Below are positions 11,664 to 23,421 of a DNA stretch of 64,000 nt, piece by piece. The notes below the pieces were generated by a model. It was not told the origin of the DNA, searched no databases, and saw only the letters and a list, made by a program, of their open reading frames with translations. A program made the position numbers and the translations under genes. This DNA is from Ananas comosus (Eukaryota > Streptophyta > Magnoliopsida > Poales > Bromeliaceae), in assembly GCF_001540865.1 (NCBI RefSeq), contig NC_033635.1, positions 2,810,231 through 2,874,230 of the forward strand, written 5' to 3'. Every line of letters starts with the position of its first letter. The stretch's first letter is position 1.

Positions 11664-12506
11664 ATGCAGAGAACAACACACTCATCCATGCCCACTTCCA
11701 TAACAACTCACTGCCGCGACAGCTCCGACGACGAGCTCGATGTCTTCGAGGCAGCACGCTACTTCTCTGGCGGGTTCGATGGTCTCATTACCGGTCGACT
11801 CAGTTTCCAAAGAACGTTGAGGCAAGAGCTCTTGTTCAAGGGAGACAGAAGGAGCTTAGACATGCCCATGAAGAAGCCTAAGACACCAAGTTCTCAGGAG
11901 CCATGCAAGATGGAAAGGAATTATAATGAGATAAAGAGTAAGCAACCCAGCTCCCCAGGTGGCAGCAGGTTGGCTAGCTTTTTGATCTCTTTGTTTCATC
12001 AAAGAAGCTCCAAGAAGAAAACAACCAAGTCCCCGGTCACCACCACTCAATCTATGAAGGATGGGAACCTCGCAATGATCAAGCATGGGCAAGAGAGGAG
12101 GAGGAGGAAGAGCACTAGCTACTCCCAAAACATTAGTGGTGATCATAACAGTTACTCCAAGTCCATGCACTACTCCTCTAAGAGTAGTAGTGGATTTAGG
12201 ACCCCTCCACCTTTACCATGCATGCCAAAAGAGAAGGTAACCACTTCTTCTTTGGGAGGTAGAGTTCATGGAAGTGGTGATCATCATGATCATAGTCATA
12301 ATGGAAAGAGTAGTGTCAGGGAGGAGGGTTTTATGATGAAAAATGTGGGATTTGGGAGGAGAGAGAAGGAAGAAGAAGCAGGAGAAGGGAGTAGTGATTC
12401 AAGCTCTGATCTCTTCGAGTTGAAGAACTATGGCATGGAGGATTTCTCAAGCGGCGATTTTCCTGTTTATGGCGCAACTAATGCAGGGATCATCAGTAGT
12501 AATTAG
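11664..12506 (+). CDS. BIG GRAIN 1-like protein
   Basis: A single-exon frame of 280 residues. Family signatures in order: DELDVFEAARYFSGG near residues 23-37; RLSFQRTLRQE; RRSLDMPMKK; KQPSSPGGSRLASFLISLF followed by a basic Lys-rich stretch; SGFRTPPPLP; and a C-terminal DSSSDLFELKNYG with FPVYG close to the end. These match the plant BIG GRAIN 1 family, most like the BIG GRAIN 1-like E type as I remember it. In rice BG1 is a plasma-membrane-associated positive regulator of auxin response and transport that affects grain size; the function here is inferred. The open frame extends upstream without an ATG, so the start is the first in-frame ATG (11664); a second at 11688 is also possible. The gene looks intact. 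Confidence 0.8.
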   Translation: MQRTTHSSMPTSITTHCRDSSDDELDVFEAARYFSGGFDGLITGRLSFQRTLRQELLFKGDRRSLDMPMKKPKTPSSQEPCKMERNYNEIKSKQPSSPGGSRLASFLISLFHQRSSKKKTTKSPVTTTQSMKDGNLAMIKHGQERRRRKSTSYSQNISGDHNSYSKSMHYSSKSSSGFRTPPPLPCMPKEKVTTSSLGGRVHGSGDHHDHSHNGKSSVREEGFMMKNVGFGRREKEEEAGEGSSDSSSDLFELKNYGMEDFSSGDFPVYGATNAGIISSN

Positions 12507-12710
12507 GGATCTACAGTTCCAAGTGTTGCTTTCTAATTAATGTAATTGTTTATATGTTTGTCATATAGCTCGATTAGAAAAGTACTTGTCAATTTGCTGG
12601 TTTGAACAAATTAATGGCTCTTAATCTTAATTAATTAATCTTGTCTTCAAGTTCATCTAAACTCGCATCTTCAAGTTCATCTAAACTCGCATGAGCTTAT
12701 TATTCTTTGA

Positions 12711-12762
<52 letters not shown>

Positions 12763-13090
12763 ATTTTAGCTAATGTTGGTCTCCTTATACATTCTACTTG
12801 ATCTTCAGTACTTAATGCACGGATTTACACTCAATACTATATATATAACGGTAAAAAACTCGATAGCACCAAATCCTTGATGCTATCGATAGTATCCTAG
12901 CCGGACTCTATATATATATATATATAAAAGTATATATATAAAAGAAACACGAGCTGATTGGCACATTTTTATTTTCTGTGATCTTAATGCACTAAATTGT
13001 AGGGTTGATATAAGCAACTAAGCAAACAATTTAGAAGTTATAAGCAATTAAGTAAACAATTTAGAAGTAAGGTTGTCTCAATTGGACGTA
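12507..13090. other. 3' flank of BIG GRAIN-like gene with small repeats
   Basis: Contains two tandem copies of a 24-bp unit, cttcaagttcatctaaactc plus gcat (about 12643-12690), a (CT)n tract at about 12713-12757, and the inverted end of the TATCGATAGCACC MITE at 12848-12915 followed by a (TA)n tract. A near-tandem repeat of about 28 bp, including aaacaatttagaagt, occurs at 13015-13072. No gene. Confidence 0.6.
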
Positions 13091-13092
13091 TG

Positions 13093-13685
13093 TGGGGACA
13101 ATTCGCCAAATTATCTACTTGAGAATGTAGGATCTATTGTCGGGCCTTGGATTCCATATCTCCAGATAATTTAGTAAGTTAATTGAAACTTTTCTTCTTT
13201 CAACTATTAGCAGATCCCAATTTTTTTTAAAACTAGTTAACTAAAAAGCCCAAAACATGCACAAAAAATTTACAACAATTTTTTTTAATTTTTTTTGATA
13301 AATTTTTAACCTTACTCTAACCATTTTAGCAATAAAGTTGCAATATTGAATAGTAAAAACCCAATAAGGGTTGCCTAAATCTTAGAATAGAAAATATTTT
13401 ATTTGTTAAGTTACTATGTTTTTTTTTTAAAAAAAATTTACTAAAAACCCAATAAGGTTGCCTAAACCCTAAAATGAGAAATATTTTATTTTCTGAGTTA
13501 ATATTTTATTTTTATTTTTTTATATGAGTTATTACTTTTGAGTTAACATGTCTAAAATATATTTCAAATTCGTTAATAGTTGAAAGAAAGTAAATTTCAA
13601 CTATTTTACAAAGTTGTCTGGCGATGTGAGATCCAACGCCTACGTGATAATAGATTCCACATTCTCAAATGAATGATTTGGATGG
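13093..13685. mobile_element. Foldback element with long inverted repeats
   Basis: The left arm includes acttgagaatgtaggatcta then ctttcaactatta. The right arm carries the inverse: its complement reads atttgagaatgtggaatcta and then ctttcaactattaa. The arms match imperfectly over about 115 bp. Between them an AT-rich segment is internally repeated (aaaacccaataagg at two places, about 13357 and 13446). No coding capacity. Boundaries are approximate and no target duplication was determined. Confidence 0.55.
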
Positions 13686-13950
13686 AAAATTTTCCTCGCA
13701 CAATCAACCCTCTCTCTATTATGTAAACTGATTTAACCATTTTAATTTAGTACTTTATATGGCATAGAAATATGGGTGAATTCAAGGAAAATTAAGGACC
13801 CGCTCAATTTTCTCAGCAGTATATATCTCTACAATCACTTCCATCAAAAGTATATATCTTTTATCTCCCATACACGGTACACCCTTTTGCTGCGGTACTG
13901 CAATTTGGTCCACCACTGTAAAAACGAACCTGTCAAAAGGCTCATTCAAT

Positions 13951-14114
13951 TTTACAGTGCGATGGCAAAGGGCTTGGTGGTTGGTACCCAAAATCCAAGT
14001 TCGAATTCTAGTTGATTCACATTTCCAGCTAATTAAGTTTATTTCTAAATAAAATAAACGAAGCGGGTAGCATGCTACCTATCTCTCAAAAAAAAAAAAA
14101 TTTACAGTGCGATG
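13951..14114 (+). mobile_element. SINE copy, 5'-truncated, with 14-bp target duplication
   Basis: TTTACAGTGCGATG lies at 13951-13964 and again at 14101-14114. Between them is the SINE from gcaaagggcttggtggttgg through box B-like gttcgaattc to the tail gaagcgggtagcatgctacc, ctatctctc and an A-run. The tRNA-like box A part is missing, so this insertion was truncated at its 5' end. Confidence 0.85.
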
Positions 14115-15542
14115 TGGCCCCACCATCATATATATTTTACTGTGGGTTGTAGTGTTGTACCAGTACTGTAAGATCAGTGTGTGTTGAATAATATAATTTG
14201 TAGTTTTTTAATATCAAACTCCCTCTCATGCATACTGGGGCTTAAATCTTTTAATAGGTTTCAGATATAAACTTGAACTAAAATAAAAATAAATTAAGTA
14301 ACAGAAGTAGAATATAGCTAAGAGAGGAACTCAAAATTTACTGCTATGATACCATGTAAAATTTTGGGAGAGCTTAATCACTTCATTAAAAACATCAAGT
14401 TTATTTGGACATATGTAAGAGTTGACTTCTGAATGTACGTTCTTAAATACGCTACCATTATTTTATCCAAAAATACTGTGATACGAAAAGTATATGAGAA
14501 ATGCATGCATGCAATCAAGCGCAAGTAAGTTGCACTCAATTTGGCTAAATTGGTGCGCATGATTGGTGCAGTCAATCACAACAAATAAATAATTTATTAA
14601 TCATCGCTAGACTTGTCAATCTCTATCTATACCCACAGATTACCCACAAATATACAGTTATAGATATTAGTTTTTTTATCCAAAAAATTATAGATAAAAC
14701 TGGTGAGTATCCGTTAAATGGTAGACATTTTGGACAACCGACCGCGAGTCCCACATATACCCGCAAATATATTTTTTAATTAAAAAATATATAATCTTTA
14801 TAATATTGACTTTCTAATAATAAAAATTTTATTAATTTTGTATATAAAAATTTGGGATGATAAAATATTTTTTAATTATACAATTTATGCGCTTTAAGAT
14901 TTTGTATTGTTTATTGTATATTATGATATTTCAAACAAGAAGTTATATTATACTTTTAAAAATTTTATATATGTATTTTGTAGTTGAAATGTATTGGAGT
15001 TAAAAATAAGATAAAATCTTGCGGGTAACCCGCATACCCATCTGCCTGTTTGTTGGCGGATATGAATAAAGATGTTGACTACTCAAAAATTTATTTTATC
15101 CATACTCATATATAATTCATAGATACAATAATCCATCCGTGAATTACCCAACTCATCCATTTTCCAGTTCTAATCATGGCAATTGATGAAGGGCTAATAG
15201 AGGTGTATATTTGTATTTTATACATCCGGCCCGGTCCGATTCTTTTAAGACTAATTAGGGTCGTGTCAAAATAGGCTTGGTCCAGATCCAAGTGATGATC
15301 CTAACCTTGTGGATCAATTAATTAAGGACAAGTCCAAATCGAATACACATGTATACATGAATACCAGCTATAGTGACCAACCATGTCCCCCCATCTCTCG
15401 AGCATATTCCAAGGTACGTTTTCTCTTTTTTACTGGGGAATTTGATACGTTAAATTTTGCTTCTAAAACCCTGAAAAGGCATATAATTGCTTTGTTAGAT
15501 CTAAATTCTGTTCTTAATTTCAACTCTATTGTTACCTAAAAT
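14115..15542. other. Intergenic region, AT-rich
   Basis: No gene is supported. 14590-15150 contains related motifs in opposite orientation about local 'acccgc' words (tacccgcaaatat near 14760, gggtaacccgcatacccat near 15025), suggesting an old non-autonomous repeat. Small open frames here have no recognisable similarity. Confidence 0.4.
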
Positions 15543-15856
15543 GTTCGACTGTGATATAAATAATATTATTTTTAGAAACCTACCTACTAACGTGATCTCA
15601 GCTGCTCAGCGTATTGGAGTGCAGGCGAAGGAGTGGGCTAATTTTTGTAGAGCCGGATGACGGCGGTGTTTGCTATACATTTTGTTTTGACGCTTGTTTC
15701 TGCTTCTACTTTGATTTTTCTTTTAAGTTCTTTTTTTCTTTGATTTTTTGCCTTTTTTGAGGCTTTAACTGTCTTACTTTATATAGCTAAATTTATTTAT
15801 TTAATGAATAAAACATGTAGCGTGCTATCTTTTCTGAAAAAAAAAGTTCAACTGTG
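15543..15856 (+). mobile_element. 5'-truncated LINE insertion with target duplication
   Basis: GTTCGACTGTG (15543-15553) and GTTCAACTGTG (15846-15856) flank the insert with one mismatch. The insert ends ttaatgaataaaacatgtag then cgtgctatcttttctg and an A-run. This is a 3' tail shared with the window's SINEs. The body has no tRNA-like boxes and runs through cggatgacggcggtgtttgc, followed by T-rich 3' UTR-like sequence. It fits the 3' end of an L1-type element; that class is inferred because no reverse transcriptase is included. Confidence 0.6.
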
Positions 15857-17096
15857 TAACTTATTTGTATGTAACGTAATAAAAGGGCATGTTAATTAGT
15901 TGAATCCATAGGAAAAGAACTAATGGTTTAGTAACCCGTTCTCTTCTACATTTAAAATTTTAAACCCTTGATATTTAATACTTGATCTCTGATTTTTGCA
16001 TGCAGCTTAATTCTAGCTGTATTGAATTTATCAGGACTACTGATGTCTTTGTTAGCTACCTATATATATATAGCGTGTAATTTTGATTATTCTATTGATT
16101 CTTCAGCAATGCATGTAATCATCAGTGATTAATTGCTTCATGTTTGATTTGCCTGTTTTGTGAATAATTTCTGCATATATATAAAATTGGGTTTCTGGTT
16201 TGGTTACTCCAATGTAATAGTTAAATTTGAAAAGATCTTGCAGAATTTTTGTAACGGCGGGTACAATTAGGGGTTCAATTATTGCTACGGCCTACTCAGC
16301 CCCAACAATTATAATTTATACTTATTTACATATAACTTCTATTACATTCAATGAAACATATAGGCGATGCCCTATACGTTCCTTTCAAAAAAAGAGATTT
16401 TTTGTAGGTTTTTGCGTCTAGCTACTGGAACACCTCCTGATTCATTCTCCAACCTACCAAAATTCTACAAACTAGAGAGACACAATTGTGATTTGTGAGA
16501 GAATCGGACAAATATTAATTCCTTAGCCTCTTAAAAATCTCCACAGGATGGCAACTCTGAACATGACATATATATACATTCAATTAACATGGAATGAAGT
16601 TACAAAAAGAAATTCAAAATCAATATGACAAGAATCTAGCTAATCAGAACGTAACACGACATGACATGATATGACAAAAATGAGACACCAGTTAATTTTT
16701 GAGCATGCGTTTGAGATACTATTAAATTAAGTTCGACTTTTGCGTATCTTTATATAGGCATGATCACTAAGGTAATTGCTGAACACGAACGCAACTTACG
16801 AAACTGAAATGCTAATAACTTGGGATGTTCTCTCCAAATGCTAGTGACTCCGAGTGCATGCGCGCACAATATATACATTTTTGTTGTGTATGGGAGTTCA
16901 TGCAAGCTTTTGAGTTTGTCTAAATGCGGTATTACTCAAATGAAAGATGCATACATACTTGACAACATGAAATTATAAAATATAAATATAGTGTATCGGC
17001 CAGGTTCATATTTTAGAAGGGGATCTAAAATCCCACCGACAAGCAAAATTCAATAAGTTCACAGATGGTAAAAGCTTGATATGTCGATGTCGCAAA
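15857..17096. other. Region 3' of the YABBY gene
   Basis: No gene is supported. AT-rich, with short (TA) tracts and the expected 3' UTR of the minus-strand YABBY gene next to 17097. An open frame at 16227-16421 has no recognisable similarity. Confidence 0.45.
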
Positions 17097-20000
17097 CTAA
17101 TCCTTACGCTCCATTGGCTTGAAAACATCGAAGCTGTTAATGGGGAGACCGTTACTTCTTTCCTGCAGAAACAAATCCAAAACCATACATCATCTCCTCC
17201 CCAGAGATACTCCTTTGTTCTATATATAGAAGAAATATTTTATGACTAACTTAGAAGGGTATGATGGTGAATATATAGTTGTTCTAAATGTTAAACTTAA
17301 CACAATTTGGTCTCTTATCTTTCTCTTAACAAGATTAGTCCCCTAACTTATGTAATCTCTGGCAATGTTGTTCCTATATATATTATGCTTCAGGGTTTAT
17401 TACACTCTTTTGCTCGTAGCATGCGTTAGAGTATTTTAAATGAAAATAAACATAGGGATGACATTACAAAAGCTTAGGTAAATTCAGGCTAATGTGTTTA
17501 AATGAAAGATTAGGGAACAAAATGCCATCTCTTGGTAGTTTAGGTTATATTTTATCAAATTCAAAATTAATACTTACATGCGAAAAGGACATTGCTCTTA
17601 CCGCTACATTGTTCTCAGAGGTTGAAACAGTTGAGCAGCGAGGATCACACTTAGCCCACTACAATTAATGGATCCAAATCAACAGAAACATGGAATAAAA
17701 TTTCACAAAGAAAATTGGTTACTTATAAGATTAATTCAGTACAACAAATCTGAAAATCAAAGTTCATGGAGTATTGGCTTACATTTTTTGCAGCCATGCT
17801 AAAGGCCTCTCTGTGAGGGATATCAGGTTTCACAGCTTTGATTCGCTGTATTTCTTCCCTGTCATGCATTTTTGATTATCTTAATTTGAAGGGACCTTGC
17901 AGGCTAAACAATTTACGAACTGGCAAGTAAAATGACTTCCTACTTATCAGTCAAGTCTCTTTTTTTTGACATGACTAACGGTTATCGAAGAAAACTGATA
18001 GACAGATCAGACCCATGAAAAGGTAAATAGTGCAATTATATATGTGGCTCTTTCCTCTTTATTTTTTATAATTCCGTGTACGATTTGCGAATGCTCAGAG
18101 AGGTTTGGCATGCATATTTTCTCTCTTTTTGAATCATATATAAGACGAGAGATTAAGAACATTTGCATATGATTAGGTTGTAAATACATTTGAATTTGGA
18201 TCAATAAAATATATTATGATGAAACATAAGTTAACTATTGTATACCTGTATATAAAACTGAAATAACAACGTGCTGGCTACATTACGAATTCCTATTAAA
18301 TTTATGCTGATATTAGATCATTTACATTGCTTTAGCCTATTGTTTTGATATGTCTAATTCAAAATTTATTGGTCAGCTGAACCCCAATCCACTTAACAAA
18401 AGAGAAAAAGAACCATAATTAATACATGTAGAAAATTAAAACAGTAGATCAAATTATATGCAAACTTATGGGGAAAAATTGCATAATTAATTGTAAAGAG
18501 CATACAATGTAAACATTAGTGATGATTGAGAATCCTTATCATATATATAGAGACCTTAGGAGTTAAATTACATTCTTTATAATCCAGTAGATTGAACCCC
18601 TTTCCTTGTTACCCCACCTGTTGCCTCTCAATCTCTCGTATTCATCATGCACATGGAAGAAGAATATTCATTCTTCCTGGATCTTTTTTTTTTTTTATCA
18701 AATTAATCCCTTCATCAGTAAGTATGTAGGTATATTTATATGTAACGTACTGCATTGGTAGGTATATATACAGTCATATATAATTATATATTATCATTAG
18801 CAATATATATCACAAGGTTTGCACTTCTCTATTCCTGCAAAAGTGTAAAGAAATTGTGCAATTCAACCAAATGATTTAGATTTTCTTGCGCATCCATCCC
18901 TTGCGAAGTATAAACATATGATATTTAGTATTTATAGTTAGAAAGAAGATGTGATATTATGTAGCTATAGAAGTTCAATTCATGGAGACTGAACTGGTCA
19001 ATTTATTGTTATCGAGCTATTGACGATTTGTTTCATTTGGCATGTTTGGCAGTAAATCTGTTTCCATGTAATCTGCTTTTGTGTATGTAAGATACAAATC
19101 TGTAGTTTAGCGAGCCTCCTTATATGATTATATATTTTTATCTTAACAGTTTAATGAGCCTTCTTACAGACCGACACGATAACAGTATACTGCGACAACT
19201 TAGGATGAGCTCTTGTCAAACAATAGATCTCATGGCACATATTGCTGTAAAAGAATTTCTTATGCCAGAAAAAAGAAGCACAAGCCTTACTTCATAAAGC
19301 GATTGTAAGCTGACGGAAGTCGATGTTTCTTTTCAGGAGCTGCCACCAAGAAATAAACCAAAATAGAAAGAGGAAATTAAAGAGAATTAATTTGGGGAAG
19401 CAAAAACAGGAAATTATTAAGGTTATATATATGTTCCCGACATACGTTTAACAACAAATGGTGCTTTGGTGGTTGTCTGTTCGCTTGACATCGATGAGTT
19501 AGACGGCGAAGGTTGCAATCTCCTACAATCGTTGCAGGGACCCTAATTCAAAGAAATTAAAGAGTCATTTAATTTTCCTCAGTATATTGCCAGCTATATA
19601 ATATTCAAAGAAAACATAGAAGCTATAAATTTTCCTCATTATATTGTCAGCTATATACATAATCATTTCCAATCAATAGCTTATGTTTCAGTAAACATAG
19701 CCATTTAATTTTTTTTTTCTTTGCAAAAATATTCAAAGAAAACAAAAAATGAATATATACATGTACACATATATCTATGAGCATTTTTGGACTATTAATA
19801 TTATATCGATATTCTTAACATAAAAAAAAGGGACGAAAAAAACAGTTTGCACTAATAATAGGTAAGAAAATTAATTCGGCAAAAGTGGGAAATAGCTGAA
19901 CCTGAAAACACATTTGTTGATGATCAGTAGGGCAAACGGGTTGCACCATAGGCCTTGGGCTAAGGAAGGAGAGATTGTTGCAGTGTCCACATTTCACAGT

Positions 20001-20556
20001 AACAGTGTCCATTATCCTCTTGCATGGAACCCCAACCTGAAAACCAAATCCATCACACCACATGGGATTATTAAAAACATAAAAAGCAAGATACTCTTTG
20101 CATGCACCCTCCCCCTATAAATTTATAATATATATTATTCTCATGCATTTTAATTTTTACTTTCTGGTAGTTGTAGATCAACCCTAGGGCACTTAGCCGT
20201 ATAGGGGACACTTCTTTTAATGGGGAAAATATATGAACTACTCTGAGGACAAGCCACTACAGTCGCACGTAATCTTCTTTCATAATTAACTTTAGGTTTG
20301 AGAGGTCCAATCCAAAGAAATTAAGTATAGAGTCTAAGGCATTGGTCGAAGGGGGTATAATTTAATTAATTCCAAGTCCACAAAGCTAGCTAGCTAGATA
20401 AATATGTTACAAGGTTGAAAGATGCCCTTTTTTTTTTAATGCAATACTGTACAACCCTGTTGCATTAAAAAAAAAAAGAAGAAAAAAAGCTAGTTAGATA
20501 AATATGTTAAAAGGTTAAAAGTAAAGTGATCGCTTGACCAGAAGAAACTAGAGTTG

Positions 20557-20604
<48 letters not shown>

Positions 20605-20787
20605 AATGCATGCATAAAGATCTGCATAGAGAGAAAGAAATGTTGGGTAAAAATGATCCAGCAATCACAAACACGAGTGGATCGATCTCTTTCTGAGTAT
20701 TCTCGAAGAGATCATTACCGCGAGAACGGTGTTACAGTAGGTGCAACGAACGTAGCAAAGGTGCTCCGAGGGAGAAACCAAGTCCAT
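17097..20787 (-). CDS. DL: YABBY transcription factor, CRABS CLAW/DROOPING LEAF type
   Basis: Seven exons on the minus strand: 20719-20787, 19902-20036, 19446-19542, 19291-19339, 17783-17858, 17602-17658 and 17097-17162. They give 182 residues with every junction GT-AG and in phase. The N-terminus MDLVSPSEHLCYVRCTYCNT leads into the C2C2 zinc finger (CYVRCTYC ... VKCGHC, with VGVPCKRIMDTVTVKCGHCN). The C-terminal HMG-like YABBY domain starts PPEKKHRLPSAYNRFMKEEI and includes PDIPHREAFSMAAKNWAKCD. This start and the seven-exon layout match rice DL and Arabidopsis CRC. Known role: nuclear DNA-binding regulator of carpel identity and, in monocots, leaf midrib formation. Intron 1 carries a (GA)n tract and a hairpin. 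Just 5' of the ATG is a purine-rich (GATGAG)n leader (about 20796-20840). No lesion seen. Confidence 0.93.
20385..20524. repeat. Hairpin between a local direct duplication in YABBY intron 1
   Basis: Arms of 17 bases, TTTTTTTTTTAATGCAA (20428-20444) and TTGCATTAAAAAAAAAA (20460-20476), are perfect complements around a 15-base loop. Outside them, gctagataaatatgttacaa at the left (about 20392) and a similar gttagataaatatgttaaaa at the right form a direct duplication of about 35 bp. The structure lies within intron 1 of the YABBY gene. Confidence 0.65.
20561..20597. repeat. (GA)n microsatellite
   Basis: An uninterrupted GA run inside intron 1 of the minus-strand YABBY gene, so CT in the transcript. 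It is a possible length polymorphism. Confidence 0.9.
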
Positions 20788-21265
20788 GATCGATGAGGAG
20801 AAGTAAAAGAAGATGAGGATGAGGATGAGGATGAGGAAGAAGAAGAGAGGAGAGAAAAGCTAGCTAGTGAATTAAGAAGGGAGAGAGTGGGTGGGGGAGC
20901 TTCTTAAAGATTCCAAGAGAAATAGACGCCATGGGTAGGGTTTCCATTACAGCAATAATGCCCAGGGAGGGATGCCCCACAGCAAGGGTTGTACGGACGA
21001 GCCAACACCCCAGCTAGCTATAGCTACACATCATTATAAAGTATACGGCCTAAGCCACTACTACTACTTGGTTTCTCGCGCGATATGTAAAATGTATACA
21101 ACTTTAAAAAGGAGTGGAATTAATCTCAGTGGAATTAAGAACTACTACGGGACTTAGTTTGATCCTGTGGATCAGAGCTCAATTGCGGACCTTTTTAGTC
21201 ATTAATTGGTAGTGCAATCTCCTCTTCTTTACATGGTCACTATTTAATTAGAAATCACTTTATGC

Positions 21266-21313
<48 letters not shown>

Positions 21314-22629
21314 GTTCGAGGCCACCTTCTACGTTCTAATTATGATGTGACGTACGTACTTATGTCATGCAAATAGTGTTTATAAGTGATGAAGTATAAA
21401 GGATTAGCTTTTAATTAAGGCTTGAAGGAAATATTAGACATAAATACTGAACCGTTTATGTAGATCAGAAAAATATTACAAGTGTTGGTATTTGATCCAT
21501 CAAATAATTAAGAAAATATGTGTTTGAAATAGTATGAATTATTTGGTATGTCTATAAAGTGTATTTTAATCGTTTCAGCAAAAAAGAAAAAAAAGAAAAG
21601 AGCTTTTCAGTGCTATAGAAGAATATGAGAATGAAGGTAAGTATTCACGTTTGTATGCGAATAATTGGGAAATCGTTGACGAATTTATTAAGAGAAATGC
21701 TGATGTAAAATTCCTATAATCTGCTGGTGTGTTCGACTGCGTCTTCTCTCTCTTATTAGATTATCTTAAGATTTATTGAGAACTTATGAAGTTGAGTATG
21801 TGGACTCTTATCTTATTCTCTTTTTTAGGATAGGAAGGACATAATCTTTTTTCTGTTTTGTTTGATGTGATTATTAACTTCGATTTTGTGTCTCTGATTC
21901 ATTGACAACTTGGTGGTGCAACAAATTTGGAAAAAAAATTTGTAAAGAAAAGAATTGATGTCTGTGGTGCAAGAGGTGAAGCACCCTATGGGACAAATCG
22001 GACCCAATAATGAAGAAATCCGTTAATAAATTTTCTTCTTTTTTTTTTTTTAGATGCGATACGGCGTAATTGTACTTCCACAAACATTATACTCCCTTTT
22101 TTGTTGTAAAATTCTCTCCTCCTTCGCCTATATTTTTTTTTTTTTTCCCTACAAAGGGTTTTTCCACGTAAATCCTTATGCCCCATTTTAGATTACTATT
22201 TTTTGTGGTTTGTCTACTTTCAGATCGTCATTTTTCGTTTTTGTTTGTGCGCTCGCTTCGTTGTAACAGTTTTGACGGTTGTTCTTGTAGTATTTCTATT
22301 ATGTTTTGTAACCTACTTTCTTTCCATGCATAATAAGGAATCCTCCTATGTTTTAATTTCAAAAAAAAAAAGAAGCATGAATCTTTCCTGTTCTTATATT
22401 GATAGAAAGCTTGTGTACTAGAACCTCCTCTTTTAACTCGCATGAAGCCAACCTCACATTTTCTAAAGGTCGCATGCAAATTAATGTGCCATTTTGTTGT
22501 GGCATGAAGAAAGTCTCGCTAGTAGTTCATTCACACCGTGTGATGGTTGTTTGTCTGACCAGCTGATGTTTGAAGTTAGGTCAGATTCACAATATGAAAG
22601 AATCTACTTAGCCAAATGCATGTTAAGTG

Positions 22630-22690
<61 letters not shown>
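20788..22690. other. YABBY promoter side and intergenic DNA
   Basis: The first 200 bases (5' leader, minus strand) are purine-rich on the plus strand, with GATGAG repeats. Further out are a long (TA)n tract (about 21270-21312), a second (TA)n-(GA)n tract (22631-22693) and unique AT-rich sequence. No gene and no TATA box that I would defend. Confidence 0.5.
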
Positions 22691-22692
<2 letters not shown>

Positions 22693-22696
<4 letters not shown>

Positions 22697-22815
22697 CATT
22701 TATTATTTTAGAAATAAACTCAACTAAAAATGTGATGCAACTAAGATTCAAACTTGGAACCTCGATCGAATACCAATCATCAAGCCTTTAGCCAATTCAC
22801 TGAGTATGGTTGGTG
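22693..22815 (-). mobile_element. Degenerate SINE copy (minus strand)
   Basis: The stretch from tagaaataaactcaactaaa through gattcaaacttggaacctcg to caagcctttagcc matches the reverse complement of the window's SINE family. It lacks the conserved tail next to the (GA)n tract. No target duplication found. Confidence 0.6.
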
Positions 22816-22887
22816 AATAATATTATGGGGCAATAATGAGAAGTTCTTGATATCTGAGTTTGGCATGCAGTTTGAATGGTTTGGAGT

Positions 22888-23067
22888 GTGCCAAAGCTAG
22901 CAAATATTAGTAGGCTACAAATAGAGACAATTATCATTAATAGATTGGACATGGCTTATAAATTACTTGATTTTGGTGTGCCAAAGCTAGCAAATGTTAG
23001 TAGGCTGCAAATAGAGACAATTATCATTAATAGATTGGACATGGCTTATAAATTACTTGATTTTGGT
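22888..23067. repeat. Two-copy 90-bp tandem duplication
   Basis: The unit starting ccaaagctagcaaatattag (22891) recurs at 22981 as ccaaagctagcaaatgttag. The two copies differ at only a couple of bases over 90 bp. The open reading frame through both (22876-23100) is a product of the duplication because 90 is a multiple of three; no known domain is seen. Confidence 0.85.
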
Positions 23068-23230
23068 CTCTTCGTTAGTAGTATGCGGAGAAAAAACTAA
23101 CCAAACTTATTATGTCATGCTTAATTAAAAAAATTTAATCAAGTATCACAAGGGTCAGCCACTAAAAATATGTACAGTAATCTATTGAAGCTTGATTAAA
23201 AAAAAAAAAAAAACTTAATTTTAAATCTGT

Positions 23231-23421
23231 GTGGCTTTGGCAAATCTTTTTTTTTTTTGAGAGAGATAGGAAGCACGCTATCCGCTTCGTTTATTTCATT
23301 TAAAAATAAGCTTAGCTGAAAATATGAATCAACTAGGATTCAAACTTGGAACCTCGGGTATCAACCACATCAAGACTTTTGCCACTTGCTCTAGGGACGG
23401 TCGGTGGCTTTGGCAAATCTT
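23231..23421 (-). mobile_element. SINE copy with 18-bp target duplication (minus strand)
   Basis: GTGGCTTTGGCAAATCTT occurs at 23231-23248 and again at 23404-23421. The element between begins with a T-run (the A-tail on the other strand), then tagcgtgc-like tail sequence, and ends ttgctctagggacggtcg, the SINE 5' end. It is full length on the minus strand, about 155 bp. Confidence 0.88.

Noticed and set aside
22228..22479. Overlapping small frames on both strands near 22.3 kb
   Set aside because: No conserved motif, interrupted by homopolymers, no splice structure.
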